Notes under the pieces: model-generated | Databases searched by the model: none | Seen by the model: only the letters and a program-made list of their open reading frames with translations | What the model was told of the DNA's origin: nothing | Made by a program: the position numbers and the translations under genes | Assembly: GCA_027924585.1 (NCBI GenBank) | Contig: BSBM01000712.1 | Coordinates: 754,001-818,000 of the forward strand | Reading direction: 5' to 3' | Source of the DNA: Larix kaempferi | Lineage: Eukaryota; Streptophyta; Pinopsida; Pinales; Pinaceae | Length of the DNA stretch: 64,000 nt | Shown: positions 1 through 10,644 of the stretch, one piece after another | Layout of the letters: each line of letters begins with the position of its first letter | Numbering within the stretch: position 1 is the first letter of the stretch

Positions 1-1278
1 TATATCAGACCCACTGTGTCTCCTTGGGGAGCACCTATAATCTTTGTTAATAAGAAAGATGGTATGTTGCGTTTATGCATTGACTACCGTCAGTTAAATA
101 AGATGACAATTAAAAATTGGTATCTGTTACCCTGCGTTGAAGACCTATTCAATCAAGTACATGGGGCCTCTATATTTTCTAAGATCGACTTGAGATCAGG
201 ATATCATCAAGTCAGAATTAAAGAAGAAGACATCTTTAAAACTGCATTCAGAACCCGTTATGGGCATTATGAATTTGTGGTTATGCCCTTTGGGCTAACA
301 AATGCTCTGGCAGTCTTTATGTGTTTAATGAATAATGTGTTGCATAAATATTTAGACAAATTTGTAATTGTGTCCACTGACGACATTTTAGTCTACTCCA
401 AGACCAAGGAAGAACACAATGAACACTTAAGGATAATCTTACAAGTTTTGAGGGAACACCAACTTTATGCTAAATTCAGTAAATGTGATTTCTATAAGGA
501 TAAAATACAATATCTAGGTCACGTGATTTCCAAGGATGGGATAGCGGTTGACCCAGACAAGATAAAAGCAATTAATGAGTGGCCCATCCCGAAGGATGTA
601 ACTGGTGCAATGTCATTCATGGGGATTACCGGTTACTACCGGAATTTCATTGAAGGATTTTCAAGGATTGCACATCCCATCACCTCCTTACAATGAAAAG
701 GGAAGAAGTTTGTGTGGGATCAGAAGTGCGAGGAAAGTTTTAAAAAGTTAAAAGAATGATTAACAACTATACCAATCTTAAAAATTGCATACCCTAACAA
801 GGACTTTGTTGTATGCACCGATGCATGTAACAAGGGTCACGGCGGGGTCTTAACTCAAGCATGACATGCAATAGCTTATGAGTCAAGAAAACTGAAAATT
901 CATGAACAAAAATATGCTACCTATGATTTAGAGATGGAAGCCGTAATACATGCTCTAAAAGTGTGGCGCCATCATCTGATTGGTAGAAAGTTTACCTTAA
1001 TGACAGATAATCAGGGCTTAAAATATCTACTAGATCAACAAAATCTGAATGCTAGGCAAGCTAGATGGCTAGCTTTCCTTAGCGAATACTATTTTTAGAT
1101 CTAGCATATAAAGGGTAAAGAAAACAAATTTGCAAATGCACTAAGTAGAATTGCTAAATTAAATCATGTAGCAGCAGTAAACACTTACGAAACAGATTTG
1201 GAAAATCAGTTTCCAGAAGGAATTAAATTGGATAAAAATTATCAGAAGTTATATGAGAAAATGAATCTGCAAATATAA
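1..1278 (+). pseudogene. Ty3/gypsy chromovirus RT-RNase H (broken, 5' end outside window)
   Basis: Reverse transcriptase and RNase H part of a Ty3/gypsy polyprotein, which copies element RNA into DNA. The RT palm is readable to base 696, with the finger motif [10 protein letters not shown], the MPFGLTNA motif and a catalytic STDDILVYS (the family usually has F/Y-x-DD, so the residue before DD is altered). The frame continues after the stop at 694-696 into RNase H (VCTDA near 820, DLEMEAV near 930, LMTDNQGLKYLL near 1000) and ends in a KGKEN...ADALSR-type tail (here FANALSRI). Stops interrupt it at 694, 757, about 862, two near 1097-1103 and near 1276. Two of these fit CGA to TGA decay. Nonfunctional; the gag and protease lie left of the window. 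Family assignment is secure. Confidence 0.9.
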
Positions 1279-1299
1279 TTTCAAATTATAGTTTAAAGT

Positions 1300-2641
1300 A
1301 AAATGGCTTAATTTTATACAAAGACAGATTATATGTACCGAATGTAGCAACACTAAAACTGTTGATTTTAAATGAATTACACAACAATCCATATTTTGGA
1401 CACCCCGATTATCAAAATACCATCACAATGTTGCGAAAAGAATATTTCTGGCTGAATATGAAAAATGAAGTTGCAGAATTTATAGCTAGATGTTTTGAGT
1501 GCCAGCAAGTTAAAGCTACACACTAGCACCCAGCTGGTTTATTGCAGCCATTACCAATCCCAGATTGGAAATGGGAGGTGATTAGCATTGATTTTATAAT
1601 AGGTTTACCAAAGAATCAGAAGCAAAATGACTTGATAATGGTGGTAGTAGACAAGCTTACAAAAGAAACTCATTTTATACCAGTTAAGACTACTCATAAA
1701 GCTGCAAACATTGTTGATATTTTCATGAAAGAAATTTTTAGATTGCATGGGATACCCAAGGTAATAATTTCTAACCGTGACTCCAAGTTTACTGGTAATT
1801 TTTGGAAATCCTTATTTAAGAGTTTGGATACTAAACTCAATTTCAACACAGCTTATCATCCACAAATGGATGGGAAAACCGAAAGAGTGAACCAAGTATT
1901 AGAAGATATGCTTAGAATGTATGTTAGCGATCAACCCAAGAAGTGGGAAGAATACTTACATCTTGTTGAATTTGCTTACAATAACCACTATCAAACCTTA
2001 GCCAAAATGAGCCCTTTTGAAATAATGTATGGTCGTAAATGTAATACTCCCGTTTAGTGGAGCAACCCGATTGATAGACTGTTATTAGGACCAGAATTGA
2101 TAAAAGAGATGGAACTAACAATGAAACAGGTGCAGAGCAATTTAAAAATTGCGCAAGACAGGCAGAAAAGCCATGCAGATCGTAAAAGGACTCAACAGGA
2201 GTTATAGGTTGGTGAACATGTGTTTATAAAGGTAAAGCCCCGAAAAAGTTCTTTGAAACTGGGGAGCTATGCCAAGTTGGAACCCAGGTACTGTGGACTG
2301 TTCGAAATATTATCAAGGGTTAGACCAGTGGCATATCAGCTATCCCTACCACCTAACCTTAAAGTGCATAATGTATTTCATATTTCCATTTTCAAAAGAT
2401 ATATACATGATGCTACTCATGTGATCAATTGGAATGACATACAGGTGGAACTCGAAGGAGATTTTCTGGTGGAACCAGACTGTATCCTCGACAGGAGGGA
2501 AATTTCACTTCGGAATCACACCATTGGACAGGTAAAGGTGCAATGGAAACACCTTAGTCCAGAGGAAGCAACCTGGCAATTGGAGAGTCATATGCGGGCA
2601 GCATACCCAATTCTATTCCAGGAAGACTCAGAAGACCCTTA
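1300..2641 (+). pseudogene. Ty3/gypsy chromovirus integrase with chromodomain (broken)
   Basis: Continuation of the preceding polyprotein after a frameshift between about 1278 and 1310. It shows the H2C2 zinc finger (H near 1392, CFECQQVK near 1495), then the integrase core: DFIIGLP (first Asp), SNRDSKF (second Asp) and GKTERVNQ (Glu), so the DDE triad can be seen. A C-terminal chromodomain-like segment (VEPDCILDRRE...QVKVQWK...EEATWQLE, 2470-2600) marks it as a chromovirus; in this family the domain is thought to steer insertion to heterochromatin. Stops at 1524 (CAG to TAG), about 2055 and 2205 (CAG to TAG) disable it. The reading frame ends at 2639-2641. Confidence 0.9.
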
Positions 2642-2668
2642 AGCAACATCGAGGACGATGTTGAGCTT

Positions 2669-2700
2669 AAGAGAGGGTGTTTGTAACAACCCTGGAACTG
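2669..2700 (+). repeat. Polypurine tract and start of 3' LTR of the chromovirus
   Basis: AAGAGAGGG at 2669-2677 is a polypurine tract just after the polyprotein stop. TGTAACAACCC from 2682 is the usual opening of a gypsy LTR. The LTR end could not be fixed because no second LTR copy lies in the window. Confidence 0.6.
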
Positions 2701-5700
2701 AAAAACATTTTATTTTGAGAAAAACATTGATCTAATTTTATTATAAAGTTTTTATGACCAAGATGGTCAAGGATGACTATAACTAACTATTTTTATTTTT
2801 AATAAATTTAAAAGTGGAGACACTCATCCATAGGGGACTGTTTAAGAGTGTTCACTGACCCACTAGGAGGAATGAAACTATTTAGGAGACAAGGAGAGAA
2901 GTGGCAACATATGGAATCACTTACTAGCTGTTGCAGGAGGCAACTACCCTATATTTATGGTCATAACTCTCCAAAGGTGGAGGAGCTGAGCAAGTGGATG
3001 AATAAATGATATAACTGGCCAAAGACCTAGGCAAGCTACGAAAAGCCATTGAATTGAGCAGGAGGCTCACAATTTTTTTTATTATTCCTTTCTCCTTGGG
3101 CTGGCTGGAAAAACTATCATAGTTTTGAGCACATAAGGATATTCAATGAGGGGTAGCTAACTAGTGAGTCTATCCATCAGTTGAGTACAAAGTAAGGAAG
3201 GATGGAAGGTCTTAAGGACCGCTAAGTCCTTGAAAAGGAAGGTCTCCTACTCCTATTCGGTGTCTTCTTCCTAGTGGTTCAGTGAACAGGATCAGGGGTC
3301 CCAAGCATTCAGCTGAGTGCTTGAGGAATTAGGTTGGGAGGAACGGTCGCCTATGGATGTTTTCCCAGCTCTGTTGTTCAGGTTTCTTCTATTTCTTACT
3401 CTACTTGTTATTATTTTTTTGATACACTGGTTTATAATTTAAATTGATCTTTGAATTAGGATTGATTAGTTAAAAATGAAAATCATTACCTCTGTATTTT
3501 TCCTTCCACCCGAAGGTGGTGTACTCTAGTACAGGGCAGAATTTAAGAATAGATGTAATAAATTACAGATGCACAGATAAGCATTGGTATTATTTCATTT
3601 ACAAAATTTATATCAAACATTATTTTCAAAACAGCTGATTCACTTGAAACCTGTTAAATATTGATGAAATGAAATATGCAGTTCAGGGTTTAAAAACCAG
3701 TTATATTTTAGTTTTCTTTTATTACCCAAATTCCTATGTTAGCCATTCAGAGGACCTTTCTGTGCTCTAAAGCAGGTCGGATTTTTCTTGCATCGTTAAC
3801 ATTAAAAGACAAACAAATTTTTCTGTCTCGGTATCTCCAAAATGTTGATTCTTTAAACACAACCAAATTATTTCGAAAAGAACAAGTATATTTCAGATAA
3901 AACAAGCAGAGCCATCACATACAACTCATGACAGGTAAGCATACACATTGTTGCAGATGCTAGGTCAACCTTTAAAGTTTTACGAGTGGATATCCTTACA
4001 TCCAGACATAAAAACCTAGAGCTTGGTATTTCATTTTTAAACCCTAGAAATTGAAAGTATTAACACCACAGCTGGAAAGTAGGACTGTCGAACAAACTTT
4101 CCCCGTAAACAAGTTTACAATCACAGTTTCTATAAAAGGAGTTTCGAACCAGGATAGCTAAACATCGAAATAACCTAGCTTCTATCATTTTAGAGTAATG
4201 CTATACATCTCAGGCTCAAGTTCGAGTCCCCACAGGGTCACATCAAACAAGATACATCCAAATGACGATTCCTCTACTAAGAACGTAACCATACAAAATT
4301 AGAAGTTCTAACTTCTTAAGTCTTCTCTACCAAAGCTCATGACAACAATAAGAAACTACTGTTTCATCCATCTAACCTTTTTTAACACAGTCCATTTTAT
4401 ACAGTTTATCATCATACAAGAAACCAGAAGTATTCAACTACCATGCACAAAAGATGAGCTATCGAAACTCTTCCAGGGCCAAAAATTACATAGTTAAATC
4501 AACAAGCAATCACTGTAAGTTCTTGGCTTTCACCATTTTCATTTCCCAAAACAGGTCGAGAGGACCATCAACAAAATTAACCAACCATCGAAACATGGCA
4601 TTTAAATGTCCATCATAAACAATCCAAGAACCATTTCAAAAATGGTATGAGTGTTTTTCACAACGAAATCCATCATTTGAGGACTGACACTAAAGAAATA
4701 ATCAACCGATTTCGTAGAAACACCCCCAACCCAAAATACATGCTAAAATTTTATAAAAACATGGACTCCAACATAACCACCAAACGGCTACACATTTCTC
4801 ATCCCAGAATGGTCAAAGTAAAGACAGTCTAAACCATGTTACTCATGGGCTTGCAAACACCGAGATCTCCCATGGAGGATTGGGGGCTTACCAGGGTCGA
4901 GTTCCTTTTTATCAGAAACCTCTCCTCCTTCTTTGATACCGGAGCTTGTTGCCACAAGAAAACCAAGAATCGATTAGTGACTAGTTTTAGTAGCATGCAA
5001 ACAATGACAAAACAAAATGAAGTGTTGACAGGTTACTAATACACTACCTAGCAGGAGTTCTTCCAAGCTTTCACGAACATACTGAGGCCAAAGCTAAAGG
5101 TCGAAGCCGAGGCCAAGGGCCGACCCCACCAAGAACTAGGAGTTGAGGAGACAGACTTCAACTTTCCAAACAATAAAAATGACAAGAAACACATCGATAA
5201 GGGAGTTAGGGTTCGGAGAATCCATTTGGCCGAGAGCATCAATGCGAGTCAGACAGTCTAGGATAGTTGCAGTTAAGACCTCGATATTCTACTCACACTC
5301 ACAACCAATCGAAAACCATGCAAAGATCACCACAATCAATTGTTCCAGTTATCATAAATGCCAAGATCCGTGCATTGAATTGATAAGACCTTGCCCATCA
5401 TTCCCCCCCGTAAGCATTGTTGGGATTTTCAAAACCCTAGCTAAGGCCCGATAACATGGACTTATATTATACCTTAGCTGCTGTGAAAAATCATTTGAGT
5501 GTTAGGTGTGTGGATCATAGGATAGCACTTTTGCAATGTTATTACTAGTTTTCCCATCGACATTCAATCTCTAGGATAATGAACTCATAACAAGATTAAT
5601 AAGTGTATCAACCCTTGTGATACTTTTCATCATGCCCATAGTATCAAATTCTTGTTTCAAGGGCACTCAATATATGTTGTAGAACCTTTAGAATTCTAGT

Positions 5701-6052
5701 AGGGTTAGTACCTTTTTGGACACATAGACGAAGACTTGACAATCACAACATCTTCCAAAGCTAGAGTAAACTAAACTAAAGATCGATGAGAAATCATACC
5801 ATAAATTACGGAAGCCCTCACTCCGTCGACGGATCCGTTTCAAAGTATCAAGTGCATCATTAGCTTTGCAAGCTAAGTAAACCCTAGGATATCTTCTCAA
5901 AGAACCCCTATATAAAAAGAAAACATAAGTACGATAGTTGACCTCAAAACACTTGAACATGCGTAATTAGGACATTTAAGATATAATTTACTTTTTAGTT
6001 TGGCATCCCAAAATTTGTTTTTATTTTTTTTATTTTAGTTCTTTTTGAGATG
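2701..6052. other. Non-coding, probably LTR and decayed repeat DNA
   Basis: No convincing gene. The left part is presumably the 3' LTR that opens at 2682. A short tRNA B-box-like string (GTTCGAGTCC, near 4230) has no matching A box or fold. A TATA-like stretch (CCTATATAAAAAG, near 5907) and a TGTTACA at 6051-6057 (TGTAACA on the minus strand) suggest another LTR edge abutting the LINE below, but I found no matching target duplication. Short open frames at 4647-5454 and 5688-5960 resemble nothing I know. Confidence 0.4.
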
Positions 6053-6303
6053 TTACACTATTTCATTAAGAGATTCAACCATCAAATCAAGCATCATGTA
6101 CATATTCTTACATCCTATCCAAGAGTCTAGAACAAGTCTAATATTTCTACCATTTCCTACTTGCCACGACAGCCATTCTCCAATAATATCCAAAGGTGAT
6201 AATTGTGCCTTCCACATTATGGATACATTCCTCAAATTTTCACCTCCAAAGGAAACTAATTTTTTTTTTCCTAATGCTCTCATGTATACCACAAGTGTAG
6301 CTT
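6053..6303 (-). pseudogene. LINE A ORF2, C-terminal fragment left of the gypsy insertion
   Basis: Minus-strand frame carrying WLSWQVGNGRNIRLVLDSWIG, the typical linker after the reverse transcriptase of plant L1-type LINEs (before the zf-RVT region). It ends in a stop at 6053-6055. Its right edge is the AGCTT target duplication of the gypsy element, and the rest of the same LINE resumes at 10645. Compared with complete LINEs the RT-to-linker segment looks shortened, so this LINE has also lost some sequence here. Confidence 0.7.
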
Positions 6304-6690
6304 TGTTAGGAACCCGTGTCAACCCTTCTCTTTACTATGTTAGTATATTGTTGTTGGATGCATATGCTTTGTAAGTCGTCCCGTAGTATTTGTTGATCCA
6401 TAGTTTATATTAGCCCATAGTATTGACCCATAGTATTGGATGCATATGCTTTGTAAGTCGTCCCATAGTATTATATGTCCCATGGTTTTGACTCATTGTA
6501 TTGGGCATAGACTTAGTATATAAGTGTGTGTTGAGGTCATTGAAGGCACCGTGAAGTTAATTGTATTGAGCTTGCTCAAAGGAGGTTGCCCCCTCGAAGT
6601 GGCCTGTGATCAATATAAAATTGATTCTGAGTTCTGTCATTTCTGCTATTTCGCATATTCTTGTTAATTAATTGTTGCAGGTGCATCACA
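6304..6690 (+). repeat. 5' LTR of 4.3-kb gypsy element
   Basis: Begins TGTTAGGAACCC and ends GTGCATCACA. It holds an internal direct repeat of GATGCATATGCTTTGTAAG (near 6357 and 6438) and a TATA box TATATAAG at 6517-6524, the probable promoter of the element RNA. Confidence 0.92.
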
Positions 6691-7696
6691 TTTGGTATCA
6701 GAGCACTTTCTTGGGCTCGCCGGGTGAAATTTCTGCCAATTTTTTTTTCGCATCTGTTGCAGGTTCGGATTTGGGAATAATCCCTATCCGCTTAACTATG
6801 GGAAGTACTTGGGCATAAGCCCTAAAAATCATTGTCAGGAGTACCACAAGAACCCCGAAGTAGCTGGCCCATGAGAGGACCTGCCAGCGAAAAGGGCAAC
6901 GACCCCTACCTGATTGACTAGTTCCCACCCGTGAGGTAAACCAAGAGATGTCGTTTGTGGAAAAGTGGTTATCAGTTTTACCTGAGCCGTGGAGTGAGGG
7001 GTACTGCCCCAATACGCAAGCCATCAGACATCATTGGTGGCCGAGTGAAACCCCGAACTGTTAGGAAGCTGCACATACTTGGGCTCCATATCTACTTTCA
7101 TATGAACTATTGTCGATCACTACTGCGCTGTTTCAGATCCATTTTGCAAGCTGTTCCAGATTCAGCCGTTTTCAATCCATTCGGCACTGTTCCAGATCTC
7201 TTTCGAGTCGTAGCCGCTCCAGTCTGGAAAAAAAAAAAAAAAAAAACAATTTTTTCTCCATATCTCCCTCATTTTCACTCTGTTTCCCTTGAAATTTTCG
7301 AGGAACCCCTGTCATCCCATTCTACATATTTCAGTCCTGAGGACCCTATCCCCAATTCCCCTTCCCAAAGCCCGAAATCCCACATTTGTCTATTTTTAGG
7401 GTTTTCCATAACTTCCTCAGATTTCACCCAATCACCTTCAAATTTTACCACAGAGTTCCTTTCTGAATTCTGCTTCTTTGTTCCCCTCTGCCAAATTTTC
7501 CCATTCTTTCACCCCGCTTCTGAAATCCTCATTTTTGCTTCCCTGTCTATTCAACAGTGTCCAAAACCTAGTCAAACCCCAATTACCCTTCTAATTTTTT
7601 CCCAAGTCCAGATTTTCCTGTACTGAAGTAGTTTCTGTTTTTGTTTTCCTACCCAGTCAACCGAAAAAAAATAAAAAAATAAAAAACATCCTGGTT
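6691..7696 (+). other. Primer binding site and untranslated leader of the gypsy element
   Basis: TGGTATCAGAGC at 6693-6704 is complementary to the 3' end of plant initiator-Met tRNA and lies two bases after the LTR. The following ~1 kb leader has no gene. It contains a run of 18 A at about 7227-7244 and an A-rich stretch near 7663-7686 just before the gag start. Open frames in it (e.g. 6955-7626) look like chance. Confidence 0.75.
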
Positions 7697-10228
7697 ATGG
7701 TTGTCACCTGTGCAGGAGCAAACACCATGGAGGAAGCACTTGCAACCATCCAAACCAAACTCCAATATCTGGATGAAAAATTTCTCAACCTCCATCTTCA
7801 GCATTCAGCCATGAAGAATAACCGACAGCCAAAATCTTTTGCAGCCACCGGGTTCTCTTCTTCCAGCAATTTTCGTGGGCTGAAGCTTGATTTTCCTCAC
7901 TTCAATGGTACTGATCCGATTGGATGGATATACCGAGCAGAACAATATTTCAGTCTGCATAATACTTTTGATGTTCAGAAAGTTCCACTTGCATCCTTTC
8001 ATTTGGAACAAGAAGCCCTTCAATGGTACCGTTGGTACATCAAAGGTCATCCCGAGCCAAACTGGACAGATTTTTGCCAACTCCTTTTATCATGATTTGG
8101 TCCTAGTTCTTTTGATGACTTCACAGGAGCACTCACTAAACTTCACCAAACTGGCACAGTGAGAGAGTATCAAACGGAATTTGAGAAACTATCCAATCAC
8201 ACAGAAGGATTGTCTAATGAATTCTACAAGAGTTGTTTTATCAGTGGTCTCAAGGATGAAATTCGCTCAGAGGTCAAAATGTTTTGTCCCAACACAATGA
8301 TGGAAGTCCTAGGGTTAGCTAAGCTGGCTGAGGACAAGATCGTAGCTCAACAACGCTCCAAACCCACCTTTGTTCCCTTCAGAAATATGGGTTCCCAACG
8401 ACCTCCCATCACGCCTGCTCCTCAACCAACTCCTATCAAGCAATTATCTGAAACAGAGATGCAGGCACGCCAAGAAAAAGGGCTTTGTTATAATTGTGAT
8501 GAGAAATTCACTTGGGGACATAGATGTGTTCAACAAAATCTCTATCTCTTGGATGTGGATTCTTTGCCTGCCTCAAAACTTGATGAAGAAGCTCTAGATA
8601 CAGTAGATGATTAGGTCGACATTCAACACACGCTTGTTGACACCCCATCTCAGGACAACCCACCCGAGATCTCTCTCCATGCTGTAACCAGCGTCACCAC
8701 CCCACAAACAATGCGAGTCAGGGGATACTTCAAGAAGCTCCCTCTTACCATACTCATTGATTCTGGTAGCACTCATAACTTCATTGATCCTCGGATTGCC
8801 AAACAGGCTAATTGTTTTGTCCATCTTTGCTCCAACTTTGAAGTCATGGTTTCCAATGGGGGCACCTTACCTTGCAAGGGGAAGTGTTACAATGTGCATA
8901 TCTCTATGGAAGATTATAACCTGCGCTCTCACATGTTTGCCTTGTTCTTAGGCGGATGTGATGTGGTTTTGGGCGTTCAATGGTTATGCACACTTGGCCC
9001 CATCTTATGGGATTTTGCTGAACTTTGGATGCAGTTTTCAGTCAATGGGGCACAACACAAATTTATGGGCTTACAACCAGGGTCTCTCTGCATCACCAGT
9101 TCACATCACCTAGAAAAAATACTTAAGAAGAATTCACATGGTGTCATCGCTCAACTCCATTCCATTTAGATGCACCCATCAACAATCTCCACTACTTCCT
9201 TGGATAGATATGGAGGTGTCTTTGCTGAACCAATGAGCTTGTTGCCTTCAAGAGACCTTTCCGGTAAGAATTTAGCCGCATCTACCTCTCAGCAGGAAAT
9301 GATGACTATTTTGCATACAGTCCAGAAGTGGCAGCCATCCCTATTGGGGAATTATTTTTGCATCAAGACTGATCTCCAGAGTCTAGAAACTTTCCTAGAA
9401 CAACGGGTCTCGTCCCCAACACACCTAAAATGGGTTATCCAACTCATGGGTTATGACTATGCGAGCACTTACCAGAAGGGTAAGGACAATATGGTGGAAG
9501 ATGCTCCTCCTCACACATTTGATGACCCAGTTTCTCTTACAGCTATTTCTCTGCTTGTTCCAAATTGGTTGCTTGTTCCAAATTGGTTGCAATCTGTTCA
9601 ACGGGGCTATCTCTTCTATGAACTCCATGCTTCTTCATCAGTAGGGCACTCTGGGTTCCTCAAAACGTATGACCAGGAACAATGTAACTTCTTTTGGCAG
9701 GGACTCAAAAGGACAATTCAACGGATAGTGGTTGACTGTGATACTTTCCAGTTCAACAAGGGTGAATTGACACTCCTTTCGAGATTGCTCAAACCCTTTC
9801 CCATCCCTACACAGCTTTGGCCAACTATTTCTATGGATCTCCTAGCAGCACTCTGGTGGTACAATACCACATCTCAAAGGACACCATATGAAGCAGTCTA
9901 TGGACAGACACCACCAGTTCTTCTTCCATACACCCTTAGCAGCTCCCCAGTTCAGGAAATAGAGTCGGTTCTTCGAAACCGTGATCAGATTCTTCTCATT
10001 CTGCAGGACAATCTTCACATGGCCATAATTTGCCTGAAACAACAAGTCGACCAACACCGTTTTGAGCGCATTTTTCGCACAGCTGATGGGGTTCTTCTTC
10101 GTCTACAGCCTTCCAAGCAATCCTCCCTGACACTCCAAAGGCGTCAGTGGCCCGAAATGCAACTCGAGGATGCTACCGGGGAACCACTTCTTCAGATTCT
10201 GCAGCAATTTCTCCAACCAAAGCTTTGA
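7697..10228 (+). pseudogene. Gypsy gag-protease-(deleted pol) frame
   Basis: One reading frame from ATG 7697 to stop 10228, interrupted only by stops at 8093, 8612 and 9167. Order: capsid-type gag (LDFPHFNGTDPIGWIYRAEQ, about 7885-8060), a degenerate CCHC knuckle (CYNCDEKFTWGHRC, near 8490), an aspartic protease with LIDSGSTHNFID (8752-8790), then FAEPMSLLPSRDL, which normally precedes the RT. The frame then jumps directly into the end of RNase H (IKTDLQSLETFLEQR near 9365; KGKDN near 9475) and the integrase finger region (GHSGFLKT...), and again directly from ISMD to WWYNTT near 9850. The RT palm and DDE core are absent. The deletions keep the frame. Confidence 0.85.
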
Positions 10229-10244
10229 GGACAAAGATTTTTCT

Positions 10245-10257
10245 AAGGAAGAGGGAA
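10245..10257 (+). other. Polypurine tract of the gypsy element
   Basis: Uninterrupted purine run AAGGAAGAGGGAA abutting the 3' LTR; the primer for plus-strand DNA synthesis in this family. Confidence 0.85.
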
Positions 10258-10644
10258 TGTTAGGAACCCGTGTCAACCCTTCTCTTTACTATGTTAATAT
10301 ATTGTTGTTGGACGCATATGCTTTGTAAGTCGTCCCGTAGTATTGGTTGATCCATAGTTTATATTAGCCCATAGTATTGACCCATAGTATTGGACGCATA
10401 TGCTTTGTAAGTCGTCCCATATTATTATATGTCCCATGGTTTTGACTCATTGTATTGGGCATAGACTTAGTATATAAGTGTGTGTTGAGGTCATTGAAGG
10501 CACCGTGAAGTTAATTGTATTGAGCTTGCTCAAAGGAGGTTGCCCCCTCGAAGTGGCCTGTGATCAATATAAAAGTGATTCTGAGTTCTGTCATTTCTGC
10601 TATTTCTCATATTCTTGTTAATTAATTGTTGCAGGTGCATCACA
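10258..10644 (+). repeat. 3' LTR of 4.3-kb gypsy element
   Basis: Same length as the 5' copy. Two of the seven differences are GATGCAT in the 5' LTR versus GACGCAT here, in both internal repeat units. Followed directly by the target duplication AGCTT. Confidence 0.92.

Larger units (their letters stand above)
6304..10644 (+). mobile_element. Ty3/gypsy LTR retrotransposon, internally deleted, inserted in LINE A
   Basis: Complete element by structure: two 387-bp LTRs (6304-6690 and 10258-10644, TG...CA ends), flanked by a perfect 5-bp target duplication AGCTT (6299-6303 and 10645-10649), a tRNA-iMet-type primer binding site at 6693 and a polypurine tract at 10245-10257. The LTRs differ at 7 positions by my reading, all substitutions (about 98.2% identity), so it is fairly young. 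It encodes gag and protease, but the RT catalytic core and most of the integrase core are missing. It is therefore non-autonomous. Confidence 0.93.

Noticed and set aside
4200-4260. tRNA gene or SINE at GTTCGAGTCCCC
   Set aside because: A B-box-like string exists, but no A box, acceptor pairing or cloverleaf can be built around it.
4647-5454. Short plus-strand frames as genes
   Set aside because: No homology signal, and frames overlap on both strands in repeat-like DNA.
5418-6057. Solo LTR on the minus strand (TGTAACATCTC...CCCAACA)
   Set aside because: Flanks AGCAT and CTATT do not match, and the TATA-like site can be read on either strand.
6955-7626. 223-codon plus-strand frame
   Set aside because: It lies in the untranslated leader of the gypsy element, has a Lys run from poly(A) and no family likeness.
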